From the NCBI GenBank assembly GCA_030949945.1, contig JAUZRZ010000060.1:28195-92194 (forward strand): a DNA stretch of 64,000 nucleotides. The letters run 5' to 3'. The first letter of the stretch is position 1. Each line of letters begins with the position of its first letter. The notes below the pieces were generated by a model. That model was not told where the DNA came from, did not search any database, and was given only the letters and a program-made list of their open reading frames with translations. The DNA comes from Sulfurimonas sp. (GTDB lineage Bacteria; Campylobacterota; Campylobacteria; Campylobacterales; Sulfurimonadaceae). A program made the translations under genes and the position numbers. Shown piece after piece: positions 19,392 to 28,525 of the stretch.

Positions 19392-20209
19392 TTAACACAC
19401 TTCCCTTTTCGCCATTACTTTTAACTCCTGACAAGAGAATCCAGCTTTTTTTCTTGCTTCAATATTTAAGTCATTTGGTCGTGAGAAAACTTCTTGGATA
19501 GTACTTTTTTATGATTTCAAAAAACAGATCAGTAGAGACTCCCTTTTGCTCACATACATAAGAGAACCAGACATCTCCTTTATAAACATGTTCTACTTCT
19601 TCATCTAAAATAGTACTTAGAACTCTAATTATCTTCTCTATACTTTCACTCTTTGGTAGTTTTTTTAGTTTTTTAAGTATCATAGGAGTTGCATCTAAAC
19701 CATTTGCTTCTAAGTAACGAGGAACTACAGCCATTCTCTCCACTACATCTAAAGTTTTTTGTCCTGCTTCAAAAAGAGCATCATGTACAGCCACACTCCC
19801 ATAAGATGAGCCTAAGTCTTGTAGTAGTCCCTCTAGCATCAAAAAGTGACGGATTTCATCATCTCCCACAGCTAGCCAGTCATCATAGTAAGCCTTTGGT
19901 AAACCACGAAACCTATAAGCCCCATCAAGTGCTAAATCTATTGCGGAGTACTCTATGTGTGCTATTGCATGGATGAGATTTATCTGCCCATCTACTGCTG
20001 TAAGGTTTTTTTCGTTTAGGAACATCTTGGGGTGCAACTGAGCTACAAAATGGATAATAAGAAGGTTTACTAAACTCCAAAGCAGGAGTTATCTCTTCAA
20101 AGCTCAGCTCATCTTTTTTGTATTTTTCATAAAAATCTAAAAAAAGTTCTATTTTTTCTAAAGGTTTTTTTGCAAGTAATACTGTTTCTAAAGTCTTAAA
20201 ATAATTCAT
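19392..20209 (-). CDS. DUF455 ferritin-like protein, frame broken twice
   Basis: The first part (MNYFKTLETVLLAKKPLEKIELF), a central ferritin-like helical domain and the final part (RPNDLNIEARKKAGFSCQELKVMA) belong to one DUF455 protein. Two single-base excesses break it: a run of seven T at 20006-20012, and one T near 19484. With both removed it has about 271 residues. The paired metal ligands typical of a ferritin-like site are present (AHIEYSAIDLALD, GDDEIRHFLML, DEEVEHVYKGD). The family is of unknown function; an oxygen- or metal-linked role is only inferred from the fold. Confidence 0.82.
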
Positions 20210-20222
20210 GGGCACATAATGC

Positions 20223-20228
20223 TATAAT
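20223..20228 (+). promoter_or_regulatory. -10 element for the metallo-hydrolase gene
   Basis: TATAAT lies 15 bases before the first candidate ATG (20244) and 21 before the second (20250), which would leave a very short leader. It overlaps the divergent DUF455 promoter region. Consensus match only. Confidence 0.35.
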
Positions 20229-20243
20229 CTGCATAAAAAAGAG

Positions 20244-20843
20244 ATGAATATGAAGATAAAAGTACAACCGATGGGAGTTTACCAGACAAACTGCTACATT
20301 GTAAGCTTAGAAGGGAAAGATTTTATCATAGACCCAGGTGTAAATTCCTTAGAATGGATAAAGGCTAATGTCACAAACCCAATAGCTATTTTAAACACTC
20401 ATGGGCATTTTGATCATGTTTGGTCAAATACACAAGTCCAAGAAGAGTATGGCATAGACCTTTATACTCCAGAGGGTGATGTTCCTCTGCTCACAGATAG
20501 TTCTTGGATGCCAGATTTGCCACCCTCTTTCCCTGATGTTATTGTCAAAGGGGATGAGGAGTTAGACTTTGATGGCATAAAAGTAAAATTTCGCCATTTT
20601 CCAGGTCACTGCCCAGGGTGTTCAACTATAGAAATAGGTGATGCTATGTTTAGTGGGGATTTTATATTTGAGAGAAGTATCGGTCGTACTGATTTTCCGA
20701 TGTCATCTCCTGCAGATATGAAAGCATCCTTAGAGAAGTTTAAACTCCTTGATTATGATAAGACAATTTATCCAGGACATGGTGGAACTACCACTATAAA
20801 ACAAGAACAACGCCATGCTGATTACTGGATTAGTACTTTATAA
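20244..20843 (+). CDS. MBL-fold metallo-hydrolase (glyoxalase II-like)
   Basis: The 199-residue protein has the metallo-beta-lactamase fold with the zinc motif NTHGHFDHVWS near residue 51, a further histidine in FPGHCPGCSTI near residue 120, an aspartate in FSGDFIFERSIGRTDFP, and a final histidine in YPGHGGTTTI. The GRTDFP pattern fits the YcbL/GloB-like group. It would hydrolyse a thioester or a related small molecule in the cytosol. The start could be 20244 or the ATG two codons later. It abuts the methyltransferase gene by one base. Confidence 0.88.
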   Translation: MNMKIKVQPMGVYQTNCYIVSLEGKDFIIDPGVNSLEWIKANVTNPIAILNTHGHFDHVWSNTQVQEEYGIDLYTPEGDVPLLTDSSWMPDLPPSFPDVIVKGDEELDFDGIKVKFRHFPGHCPGCSTIEIGDAMFSGDFIFERSIGRTDFPMSSPADMKASLEKFKLLDYDKTIYPGHGGTTTIKQEQRHADYWISTL

Positions 20844-21439
20844 TGGCTGATTATTTTAAAAACAAAGCAGACAAGTGGGATGATGGAACTCTTAGAAAAA
20901 GTACTCCACTCGCTATTGCTGAGGCTATCAAAAAAAGATTTGATTTAACTAAAGAGATGGAGATTATGGACTTTGGTGTAGGAACTGGTCTTTTAGGATT
21001 TGAGATTGCAAAAGATGTCAAAAAAGTTTTTGGTGTAGATATGTCACCGAGTATGCTGAGTAAACTTCGTGAAAAAAACACTCCTGAACTCTCTATTGAA
21101 GCGATTGAGCAAGACATCATCAAAGAGCCATTAGATGATATTTTTGATGGAATTATTAGCTCCATGACACTCCATCATGTAGAGAATTTAGAAGCTTTTT
21201 TTCAAAGTATCTATAAAAACCTCTCAGAAGGTGCATTTATAGCGATTGCTGATTTAGAAAAAGAGGATGGGAGTTTTCATTCTGATAATACAGGTGTATA
21301 TCATTTTGGCTTTGAGAAAGAAAAACTATGTGAAATTGTAAAAAAATGTGGTTTTAAAGATGTAAGTTTTGAAAATATTACAACTATCAACAAACCCCAA
21401 AAAGATTTTGGAGTTTTTCTTCTCAGTGCTAAACGATAG
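20843..21439 (+). CDS. class I SAM-dependent methyltransferase
   Basis: This 198-residue protein has the SAM-binding motif I MDFGVGTGLLGFEIA near residue 42, an acidic second strand (VFGVDMSPSML), and a post-motif region (SMTLHHVENLEAFFQSIYKNLSEG) typical of small-molecule methyltransferases of the type 11 group. The substrate cannot be told. It starts in the last base of the metallo-hydrolase stop codon, so the two genes are coupled, and ends 11 bases into the convergent thioesterase-like gene. Confidence 0.85.
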   Translation: MADYFKNKADKWDDGTLRKSTPLAIAEAIKKRFDLTKEMEIMDFGVGTGLLGFEIAKDVKKVFGVDMSPSMLSKLREKNTPELSIEAIEQDIIKEPLDDIFDGIISSMTLHHVENLEAFFQSIYKNLSEGAFIAIADLEKEDGSFHSDNTGVYHFGFEKEKLCEIVKKCGFKDVSFENITTINKPQKDFGVFLLSAKR

Positions 21440-21923
21440 AGCCACTCTCTAGGCTCTCTCCATCTTCATCGAGTAGGTGCAGTTTTAAGACATGTCTCTC
21501 TGTTACTACTGTTTTAAATTCGCCCTCAAATACTTTAATATCTAAGACATATCCTTGAACATTCACATTGCGTTTGCGTCCCTCTTTGTGTCGTACTTTT
21601 GCTATAAATTTTACTTCATCATGAAATTTTACAGGAGAGAGAAACTGACAACTACTTGCAACTAAAACAACATTTTTTTCATTGACAGCTAGCATAGCAG
21701 CATAATCAGCTGCACCAAAAATAAAACCACCATGAATCAATCCAATCTCATCAGCAAGCATTTCTCCAATAGTAATAAGTCTTGTTTCAACATAGCCACG
21801 TTCTAAAACAAGTACTTCACCGCATAAGTCTGTGTTAACTCGCTCATGTGTACTAAGCATAACTTCATTTTCATTTTCATCATACGAATCTATCTGTAAC
21901 TCTTCTTCAAATTCTTCAGCCAT
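21429..21923 (-). CDS. hotdog-fold thioesterase-like protein
   Basis: The 164-residue protein contains a hotdog domain of the PaaI/YigI thioesterase type: [30 protein letters not shown] near residues 52-81 includes the HGG motif of the long helix. An acidic N-terminal extension ([20 protein letters not shown]) and an acidic tail are lineage-specific. It would hydrolyse an acyl-CoA or acyl carrier thioester; the acyl group is unknown. It follows cmoB with an 8-base overlap. Confidence 0.75.
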   Translation of the reverse strand: MAEEFEEELQIDSYDENENEVMLSTHERVNTDLCGEVLVLERGYVETRLITIGEMLADEIGLIHGGFIFGAADYAAMLAVNEKNVVLVASSCQFLSPVKFHDEVKFIAKVRHKEGRKRNVNVQGYVLDIKVFEGEFKTVVTERHVLKLHLLDEDGESLESGSIV

Positions 21924-22824
21924 TTTTTTTATCCTTTATTAATTTTACATATACTCTTGCAGGAGCACTATACCCTTCTACTGTTTTAGAGCTATCATTT
22001 GGGTCAAGAAAATCTTCTAAAGATTGTCCCTCTATCCACTCTGTTTTTCTCTGCTCATCTACTTGTGTCACACTTGTTTCTAAAACTTCAAAACTACTAA
22101 ATCCAGCACGCATACACCAGTTTTTCAAAGCTGGGATTGTTGGTACGAAGTAAATATTTGGTATTTTAGAGTAAGAGGACTCAGGACATAGTGCCATCTC
22201 CTCTTCTCCCTCTATATAAAAAGTGTCTAAAATCACTTCACCTTTGGTATCAAGCCCTTTATAGAGTTGCTTGAGCATTGCCACAGGGTCACTTCTATGA
22301 TATAAAACACCCAAACAGAAGATAGTATCGAACTTCTCTTCATAAAACTCAATATGCTCAACACCTAAAAGCTCATACACAATAGAACTTTTCACAAAAT
22401 GGTTTATAAAGTCAAACTGCGTTTTGTACAGAGGCGAAGGGTCAAAGCCTACAAGAGATTTTGGCTCATCTTCAAGCATTCTAAACATATAGTAACCATT
22501 ATTACACCCAATATCTGCTACACGCTTATTTTTTAAATCAAAATGAGGGCGAAGTAGATTATACTTTATATTACTCCTCCACTCGGTATCTATAAAAGTA
22601 CTTCCTATCTCAAAAGGACCTTTTCGCCATGGCATAAGAGCTTTAGCATCTCTTAAAAGCTTTTCATCATCCATCGCACCACTGATTTTAACTACATCTC
22701 CAAAGCTCACACTAGCTTCTATCTCTTCTAAATTTTCTATTACCTCACGAAGTGGTAGTATATTTTTCCAAGTCATCCACTTCTTGCGTTCTTCTCTTAG
22801 TTTTTTTAAGTCCATTTTAATCAC
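21916..22824 (-). CDS. cmoB: tRNA U34 carboxymethyltransferase
   Basis: CmoB transfers a carboxymethyl group from carboxy-SAM to 5-hydroxyuridine at tRNA position 34. The 302-residue protein shows the family N-terminus ([19 protein letters not shown]), the specific motif [29 protein letters not shown] near residues 63-92, and the SAM motif [16 protein letters not shown] near residue 103. A conserved GVLYHRSDP loop follows. A candidate cmoA is not evident next to it. Nothing odd is seen in the sequence. Confidence 0.92.
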   Translation of the reverse strand: MIKMDLKKLREERKKWMTWKNILPLREVIENLEEIEASVSFGDVVKISGAMDDEKLLRDAKALMPWRKGPFEIGSTFIDTEWRSNIKYNLLRPHFDLKNKRVADIGCNNGYYMFRMLEDEPKSLVGFDPSPLYKTQFDFINHFVKSSIVYELLGVEHIEFYEEKFDTIFCLGVLYHRSDPVAMLKQLYKGLDTKGEVILDTFYIEGEEEMALCPESSYSKIPNIYFVPTIPALKNWCMRAGFSSFEVLETSVTQVDEQRKTEWIEGQSLEDFLDPNDSSKTVEGYSAPARVYVKLIKDKKNG

Positions 22825-22864
22825 TATAGTATATAAATTTTACTATAATTATATCCATTTAATA

Positions 22865-23045
22865 GCACTCTAAAACCTGATATATCTCAGTAAAAAGAGG
22901 TAAGATTGTGCAAAACTTTTTTTGAGTCATAGCCAAAGCTACGACGATGAAAATTTTGTGCAAGATGGCTTCTCTATTTTGCTCCCGTAGGGCATTTTAG
23001 CATCTTTGCTATAATGTTGAGACATATCAGGGTTTTTAGAGGTGC
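22865..23045. repeat. 181-bp MITE-like element with terminal inverted repeats
   Basis: The two ends are imperfect inverted copies of about 25-28 bases: the left end begins GCACTCTAAAACCTGATAT and the reverse complement of the right end begins GCACCTCTAAAAACCCTG. The interior has no reading frame of note. Such ends resemble those of insertion sequences, so this is probably a non-autonomous remnant. No clear target duplication was found. Its right part carries TATAAT at 23010-23015, pointing at the cation efflux gene. Confidence 0.65.
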
Positions 23046-23063
23046 CCACAATAGGAATATTTT

Positions 23064-23957
23064 ATGCGCTTAGAAAAAAAAGCAACTCTTATCTCCACAT
23101 CTATTGCAGGAGTATTAGTAGTACTAAAGATGAGTGTTGCTCTTTTTAGCGGAAGCATTGCTGTACTTGCTTCTGCCATCGACTCTATGTTAGACCTTTT
23201 AGTATCTCTTTTTAACTTTTTTGCTCTCCACAATAGTGAAAAAGACCCCGATAGTAAGTTTCATTTTGGACGTAGCAAAATAGAACCACTTGCTGCCGTT
23301 ATAGAAGGTGCGGTTATCTTGTTTTCTGCTCTTTTTATCCTCTATAATGCTCTTTTAAAAATTGTACATCCCAAAGAACTCACTTATATGAATGAGAGTG
23401 TTGTAGTGATGCTTCTCTCCTTTGTTATCACTGCATTTTTAGTTCTTTTCTTGCGTTATGTCTCTAAAAAAACAAACAACTTAGTTATCCGTTCTGATGC
23501 CCTGCACTACCAAACTGACCTCTTCTCAAACGGTGCTGTCTTATTTACCTTAGCAGCTATTTCTTATACGGGAGAGCAGCTTATAGACCCTATTTTAGGA
23601 ATTGCTATCTCTTTTTATATGATTTATTCTGCAATACCTATCATAAAAGATGGAGTTTTAATGCTCCTCGATGCTGCCCTTCCACCAGAGGACATCCAAG
23701 CAATACAAACAATACTAGAGTCAGAACCTATTATTAAAAGTTATCATAATCTACAAACAAGAGAATCAGCTTCTCATGTATTTATCTCTGTACATGCAGT
23801 TTTTAATGCTAGTATCTCTTTGTTTGATGCACATATAATATCAGATAAGGTAGAGGCAAAAATAAAAGAGTATTTTAAAGATAAAAAGACCCATATGATT
23901 ATGCATATGGACCCTTATGATGATTCTGATCTTAACGAAGATAAAGAAGAGTGGTAA
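23064..23957 (+). CDS. cation diffusion facilitator (metal efflux) protein
   Basis: The 297-residue protein has six membrane segments followed by a cytosolic domain of about 90 residues, the standard CDF layout. The metal site in TM2 is seen as ASAIDSMLDLLVSLFN (DxxxD) near residue 40, and that of TM5 as RSDALHYQTDLFSNG (HxxxD) near residue 146. A GRSKIEPLAAVIEGA stretch follows TM2. It should export Zn, Fe or a similar divalent metal against protons. It is preceded by AGGAA and by the MITE-like element that may supply its promoter. Confidence 0.9.
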   Translation: MRLEKKATLISTSIAGVLVVLKMSVALFSGSIAVLASAIDSMLDLLVSLFNFFALHNSEKDPDSKFHFGRSKIEPLAAVIEGAVILFSALFILYNALLKIVHPKELTYMNESVVVMLLSFVITAFLVLFLRYVSKKTNNLVIRSDALHYQTDLFSNGAVLFTLAAISYTGEQLIDPILGIAISFYMIYSAIPIIKDGVLMLLDAALPPEDIQAIQTILESEPIIKSYHNLQTRESASHVFISVHAVFNASISLFDAHIISDKVEAKIKEYFKDKKTHMIMHMDPYDDSDLNEDKEEW

Positions 23958-23963
23958 GAAAAC

Positions 23964-24993
23964 CTAGCGTTTTGATTGTGGTTTTTTAATCTTTTTAGCT
24001 TTAAACTCTTTACTCGCAATATTTTCTAAAAATACAGTTGCATAAGAACCTTTTGGCAGTGTAAATGCTATGTGCATTTTGTCAAAACCTTGTGTGTACT
24101 TCATCTGTATATCTTTTGGAAATATAATTGCCGCACGACGAAGACCTTTATCATAAAGAAATCCATCATCATATTTTGCTTCTATTTCACCCGCACGAGC
24201 ACTCGAACGATAAACGCCACGACCACATAAAAGTCCAGTAGGGAGAACTTTTTTTGCCTCAAAGTCTTTTTGTTGTGGATTTTTTGGAGTAAATAGTTTT
24301 CCCTTAGAGTCTTGATATAAATCACCCTCTAAAAGCATAAATTTATTTGCATTTTCATCACGGCTAATTTGTACACGCTCAGCTAGCCATTCATTAAAAA
24401 GAGTGCTTTGATAGATAGAGATTAAAAACTTTTTGAGTTTGGCATCTTCTATGTGTAAGTCACCCTCTATCATCTTTTTTGCTTGTTCTACAGAGTCACC
24501 ATCACGACCAAAACGCTGGTAGCCAAAGTAGTTTGGAAGTCCAAGTTTTTCACTTTTTCGTGCTAATTTTTCTATTTGTCCTGCTTGAATTTGATTTACT
24601 TCAAAAAGATTAATACTAAAACGATTTCCCATTAAATCACCCATACGAATAGACTGAGAATGATCGAGTAGCACTTAATATCTTAATCTGTGGATGCTTA
24701 AATCTTTTTAACTCTTTTTCATATCTCGCTTCTATACTTATGTACTGAGTAGTCGTTGCATGTTTATCTTTAAGCCCTGCATAGCCTATCTTCTCTGCGT
24801 TTATGTTAAGGAACTCTGCAAATGTTGCTATCATATCCCATGTTGTCATCTCTACTTTTTTTATATGATAGATAGAAAAGTTTCCACTTCCTTTCCACTC
24901 AAGTCCCACTTCATCTACGATAAAATCATCTTGATTTTGCTCAAACTTAAAATGGATTGGCTCTTTTTCTTCTAGGTATATTCTTTGCATCAC
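23964..24993 (-). CDS. truD: tRNA pseudouridine synthase D, frame broken as sequenced
   Basis: TruD makes pseudouridine 13 in tRNA-Glu. The N-terminal half has the catalytic aspartate region GYAGLKDKHATTTQYIS near residue 79. The second half carries GNRFSINLF, FGYQRFGRDGDSVEQAKKM and LPTGLLCGRGV, all family motifs. The two halves are in different frames; one base too many near 24663 (CGATCAT where CGACAT or similar is expected) explains this. The corrected length is about 342 residues, as in other bacteria. The gene lies between the cation efflux gene (convergent) and ribF. Confidence 0.9.
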
Positions 24994-24999
24994 TGCCCT

Positions 25000-25821
25000 T
25001 TATAGTTGTAAAAACTTTAGCTCTTTACTTGCTTTAGCTATATCTGATTTGATAGCTTTTTTTAAAGACTCTAATGAGTCAAATTTTTCATTTTCTCTGA
25101 TAAATGAGACAAACCGTATATCAGCTTTATCTTCACACACAACCTCACCATCAAGTATATGTGACTCTATCGCAAACTCTCCATCTGTAGTAACGCGATG
25201 TCCAATGAAGCTGACACTCGGATGAAAATGCTCTTCATCATCTATACGAGTTAAAGTAGTATAAACACCCTCTTTTGGTATTAAAAAACCCTCTGCCTCA
25301 ATGTTAACAGTTGCAACTAACTCTTTTTTACCAAGACCTTGACCTTTTATCACACTACCTGCGATAGTATAGTTATGCCCTAGAAACTCATTTGCACCTT
25401 TAATATCACCAAGTTTTAATTTAGCTCGTATCTTATGTGAATGTACAGAATCATTTTTATGTTTTACTTCATCAACTATAATTACCTCACCCTTAAATAT
25501 ATCGTTTAAATCTTTGTGAGAGTAGCATCTATCCTTACCAAAGTGAAAGTCATATCCAACAACTATCTTTTCTAAGTCAGGAAAACGCAGCTCAAGAAGC
25601 TTTACAAAACCTACACCATCAAGATGGCGAATTTCATCTAATTTTAGATAGACAATAGGGTAAGATGTAAATTTTTCTCTATTTTTTTGTGGAGTAAGAT
25701 TCGCATACCCTGTCTCAATAACAACAATAGTACCAGAATCATGGAGTTCTCTAAAAAGTGCCTGATGTGCAATATGCATCCCATCAAAACCACCAATTGC
25801 AATAGCTTTTATATTTCTCAT
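25000..25821 (-). CDS. ribF: bifunctional riboflavin kinase/FAD synthetase (RibF-like)
   Basis: The N-terminal adenylyltransferase domain shows IGGFDGMHIAHQALF near residue 8 and a VGYDFHFGKDR motif near residue 88. The C-terminal kinase part shows GQGLGKKELVATVNIE near residue 160 and the family stretch EGVYTTLTRID. At 273 residues it is shorter than most RibF proteins (about 310), as seen in related bacteria. It should make FMN and FAD from riboflavin. It is 6 bases upstream of truD. Confidence 0.85.
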   Translation of the reverse strand: MRNIKAIAIGGFDGMHIAHQALFRELHDSGTIVVIETGYANLTPQKNREKFTSYPIVYLKLDEIRHLDGVGFVKLLELRFPDLEKIVVGYDFHFGKDRCYSHKDLNDIFKGEVIIVDEVKHKNDSVHSHKIRAKLKLGDIKGANEFLGHNYTIAGSVIKGQGLGKKELVATVNIEAEGFLIPKEGVYTTLTRIDDEEHFHPSVSFIGHRVTTDGEFAIESHILDGEVVCEDKADIRFVSFIRENEKFDSLESLKKAIKSDIAKASKELKFLQL

Positions 25822-25901
25822 TAATGAAATTATACCTGAAAGTTTTATATTGAGAGTGAGAAGATTATTAAAAATGATTATTTTTGAAAAAAGTCTTCAA
25901 G

Positions 25902-25991
25902 TGGTGGAGAAGGAGGGATTCGAACCCTCGGTAGGATTGCTCCTACACACCCTTAGCAGGGGCGCGGATTCAACCACTCTCCCACTTCTCC
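25902..25991 (-). tRNA. tRNA-Ser (GCU)
   Basis: On the minus strand the sequence folds as a class II tRNA: a 7-bp acceptor stem (GGAGAAG with CTTCTCC), an anticodon loop CTGCTAA giving anticodon GCU, a long variable arm (GTAGGA/TCCTAC hairpin), and a T-arm GAGGG TTCGAAT CCCTC. CCA is encoded after an A discriminator. It reads AGC and AGU codons. Confidence 0.96.
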
Positions 25992-26034
25992 GTTTGAAGA
26001 ACGAGATTATAGTCATTTTATAATAATAGTAAGC

Positions 26035-26718
26035 TTAAATTTTCTCTAAAATTCTTCTTACTACTTCAGATGGTTCTTCTGCTTGATAAATAGGGCGACC
26101 AACTACGATAAAATCAACAAGAGCCTCTGAAGCAAATGCCACATCAGCCACTCTCTTTTGGTCCCCTACATCTTCGCCAAATGGGCGAATTCCTGGTGTT
26201 AAAGTCATAAACTCTTTTGAAGTTATGTTTTTAATAGATTTAGACTCATAAGCAGAACAGACAACACCATCAAGTCCACTATCCATCGCATCTTTTGCAA
26301 ACTGATCTGCCTTAGTTGCAATATCTTTCTCATATATCGCCAAAAACTCCTCTTCACTAAAAGATGTAAGAGCCGTGACCGCTAAAACTATGGGACGAGA
26401 CTCATAACTGCTCAAACGCTCCATTACACTCTTCATAGCTCTCTTACCAGCACTTGCATGGACATTAAACATATCTACACCTAAACCCATGATAGACTCA
26501 GCTGAATCAGCCATAGTGTTTGGTATGTCATAGAGTTTAAGATCTAAAAATATTTTAAAGTCGGGATTGATTTTTTTAATCGCTTTTAGAAAATCTTCTC
26601 CATCACGGATGTAAGTACGAAGTCCCACTTTAAGCCAGACATCGTGTTCTTTAATTTTTTGGATTAAATCTAAGTTTTCTTCTTTTGTAGGTAAATCTAA
26701 GGCAACACATAATTCCAT
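26035..26718 (-). CDS. pyrF: orotidine 5'-phosphate decarboxylase
   Basis: PyrF converts OMP to UMP. The 227-residue protein has the catalytic cluster FLDLKLYDIPNTMADS (DxKxxDIPxT) near residue 58, the early substrate aspartate in CVALDLPTKEE, and the phosphate loop TPGIRPFGEDVGDQKRVA near residue 173. The final VGRPIYQAEEPSEVVRRI is also typical. The start codon is preceded by AAAGAGAAT. It is a single gene next to tRNA-Ser. Confidence 0.95.
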   Translation of the reverse strand: MELCVALDLPTKEENLDLIQKIKEHDVWLKVGLRTYIRDGEDFLKAIKKINPDFKIFLDLKLYDIPNTMADSAESIMGLGVDMFNVHASAGKRAMKSVMERLSSYESRPIVLAVTALTSFSEEEFLAIYEKDIATKADQFAKDAMDSGLDGVVCSAYESKSIKNITSKEFMTLTPGIRPFGEDVGDQKRVADVAFASEALVDFIVVGRPIYQAEEPSEVVRRILEKI

Positions 26719-26775
26719 AATATTCTCTTTATAAGTTAATTATGAGATTATAACATTATTAATAATATCTTCTTC

Positions 26776-26838
26776 TTATTGGGTAACATCTTCAACTAAA
26801 CTTATACTCATTAAAAATGTATTAAGATTTTTAGCCAT
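26776..26838 (-). CDS. possible 20-residue small peptide or truncated gene start
   Basis: The ATG is preceded by a strong GGAGG at proper spacing and overlaps the stop of an upstream frame in the pattern usual for coupled genes. The peptide (MAKNLNTFLMSISLVEDVTQ) has 20 residues and matches nothing I know. It could be the start of a lost gene. Its reality rests only on the good ribosome binding site and overlap. Confidence 0.25.
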   Translation of the reverse strand: MAKNLNTFLMSISLVEDVTQ

Positions 26839-26953
26839 TTAGTATTTCCTCCAATTTTTTGATTATAGCATTAATAGCTTTAAGTTCTTCGACCTGAATG
26901 TGACTCAAAAAATACCTGGGTTTAGCTGTGACAGTTAAGTTTTTTACATTAAA
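26831..26953 (-). pseudogene. remnant of a coding sequence, C-terminal piece only
   Basis: An open frame of 40 codons with protein-like composition ends VEELKAINAIIKKLEEILNG. It has no good start codon of its own and follows a stop (TAG). It looks like the C-terminus of a helical protein whose 5' part was lost by deletion. The family is not recognised. Its stop overlaps the following small frame by four bases. Confidence 0.3.
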
Positions 26954-26997
26954 CTAGGTATATTTTTCAAAAAAAATGGAACACTTTAGATTATTTT

Positions 26998-27014
26998 AAT
27001 ATAATTATTATATT
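26998..27014. promoter_or_regulatory. palindromic operator candidate upstream of tetR
   Basis: The 17-base sequence AATATAATTATTATATT is a perfect palindrome around a single T. It lies 33 bases before the tetR start and contains -10-like hexamers. TetR proteins commonly bind such palindromes and repress their own operon, so it may control tetR and the hydrogenase genes after it. In AT-rich DNA some chance palindromes are expected. Confidence 0.4.
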
Positions 27015-27046
27015 ATGGAACTAGAATATACAAGGACTACATATTA

Positions 27047-27643
27047 ATGGCAAGAATTTCAAAAGAAGAAAAGAAGAGTAAAATTATATCGGTCGCTTTA
27101 AACCTCTTTTCAGAAAATGGTTTTTATCTTACAACTGTCCCAGATATAGCAAAAAAAGTTGGCATGAGTGTTGGAAATTTTTATAACTATTTTAGCTCAA
27201 AAGACATACTAGCTAAAGAACTTATTATGTACATATCTGAGTACTTAGGGAGTGAGATTAGAAAAATTAACGATAAAGATATTAGTACTGAAGAAAAAAT
27301 ATACGAAATTGTAAATATGTACTTTAATATGGCAGATAAACGACCTGAAATGATAGAGTATTTCTTACGTGTTTATCTCTCAAACCGTGAAGTCTTTGGT
27401 GAAGGTTGTGAGGGGATGGTATGTGTTTCTCCTTTTATAACTGAGATGATGATATTTTTTGAAGAGGGTGTGAGTTGTGGTGACCTTCATAATCAAGACT
27501 TCTTCTCTGCGTTTGGTCTTTTTATGGGCTACCTTGGCGGTATGGTCTTCCTTTTTGGAGAGAAAATACTTCCTATTTCATTAGAAGAGTATAAAAAACC
27601 TATCTCTGAGAATATATTTAATGCCCTCAAATCAAGAACCTAA
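27047..27643 (+). CDS. TetR-family transcriptional regulator
   Basis: The 198-residue protein starts with a TetR DNA-binding domain: KIISVALNLFSENGFYLTTVPDIAKKVGMSVGNFYNYFSSKDILAKEL (about residues 13-60). The C-terminal ligand domain has cysteines at GEGCEGMVC and GVSCG, which could bind metal or react to redox state, though this is speculation. The gene runs into the cytosolic hydrogenase small-subunit gene with a 23-base overlap, so it is probably co-transcribed with the hydrogenase and may regulate it. Confidence 0.9.
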   Translation: MARISKEEKKSKIISVALNLFSENGFYLTTVPDIAKKVGMSVGNFYNYFSSKDILAKELIMYISEYLGSEIRKINDKDISTEEKIYEIVNMYFNMADKRPEMIEYFLRVYLSNREVFGEGCEGMVCVSPFITEMMIFFEEGVSCGDLHNQDFFSAFGLFMGYLGGMVFLFGEKILPISLEEYKKPISENIFNALKSRT

Positions 27644-28525
27644 ACCCAAACTCCTCTGGATTCAAGGTGTTACTTGTAATGGTAACACCCACTCTTTTTT
27701 AAATCTTCCCTACTTGGAAACGCTACTAGCTAAGTATGAGCTTTTATATCACCCTATCCTTGCATCTCTGTATAATTTTGAGACTATTATAGAGCTAAAA
27801 CTTGAGTGTGATGTTCTTATTTTTGAGGGTACTTTTGACCCCCTTTTAAAACGCCATGATGTCTTACTCAAAGATGTTTTAGAGTACTATTCAAACATAT
27901 CTCATACTATTATAGGTGCTGGTAGTTGTGCTAGTTTTGGTGGTGTTTTTAAGGCATCTGCACCAGAGCGAAATTCTGGGCTTATCTTTAACGAGTCTGA
28001 TTCATTTGGACCGCTTTTAGGACATAAGCAAAAAGTCATCAACCTCTCTGGCTGTCCTATCCATCCTGAATGGATGGGCTATACTTTGAGTATGATAGCT
28101 GACAAAAAGAGATTTTAGTTGATGAGCTTCATCGTCCCCTTGAGCTTTACAGTACACTTGCACATCATGGATGTACTAGAAATGAGTACTTTGAATGGAA
28201 GGTAGATACTAAAAACTTTGGAGAAAAAGAGGGTTGTCTGTTTTATAAACATGGTTGTAGAGCACCTATGACACACTCCTCATGTAATAAAATACTTTGG
28301 AATGATGTCAGTTCTAAAACGAGAGCAGGTACTCCATGTTTTGGATGCACTGAACCTGACTTTCCTCGCTCAAACCTCTTTAGTACAAAGACAAATATGT
28401 CTATCCCCGAAGATATACCACTTGGTGTATCTAAACGCAGCTACTTAACCTTAGCAGGGATTGCTAAAACATTTCATGTAAAAAGATTAGAGGAGAAACT
28501 CATTGATTACAAAAGAGATAATTGA
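27621..28525 (+). CDS. cytosolic [NiFe] hydrogenase small subunit (group 2-like), frame broken
   Basis: This subunit carries iron-sulfur clusters from the NiFe site. No Tat or Sec signal is present, so it is cytosolic. Proximal-cluster motif: QGVTCNGNTHSFLN, with CxxN instead of CxxC, as in cyanobacterial HupS. Other ligands: GAGSCASFGG, LSGCPIHPEW, HHGCTRNEY, GCLFYKHGC, AGTPCFGCTEPDFP. A missing A near 28108 (AAAAAG in place of AAAAAAG) breaks the frame; the third frame continues ILVDELHRPLELY. The corrected length is about 301 residues. It overlaps tetR and the large subunit by 23 bases each. Confidence 0.85.

Larger units (their letters stand above)
26719..27046. other. 328-bp intergenic region with remnant reading frames and the tetR promoter
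   Basis: This stretch between pyrF and tetR holds two small overlapping reading frames on the minus strand (26776-26838 and 26831-26953), then an AT-rich region with a perfect 17-base palindrome just before tetR. No RNA gene or terminator was recognised. Confidence 0.6.

Noticed and set aside
22865-23045. Structured RNA or riboswitch before the cation efflux gene
   Set aside because: The pairing is between the far ends only and looks like transposon ends; no known metal riboswitch pattern was seen.
27666-27689. Inverted repeat GGTGTTAC/GTAACACC as an operator or attenuator
   Set aside because: It lies within the small-subunit coding sequence and encodes the conserved VTCNGNT cluster motif; the pairing is probably chance.
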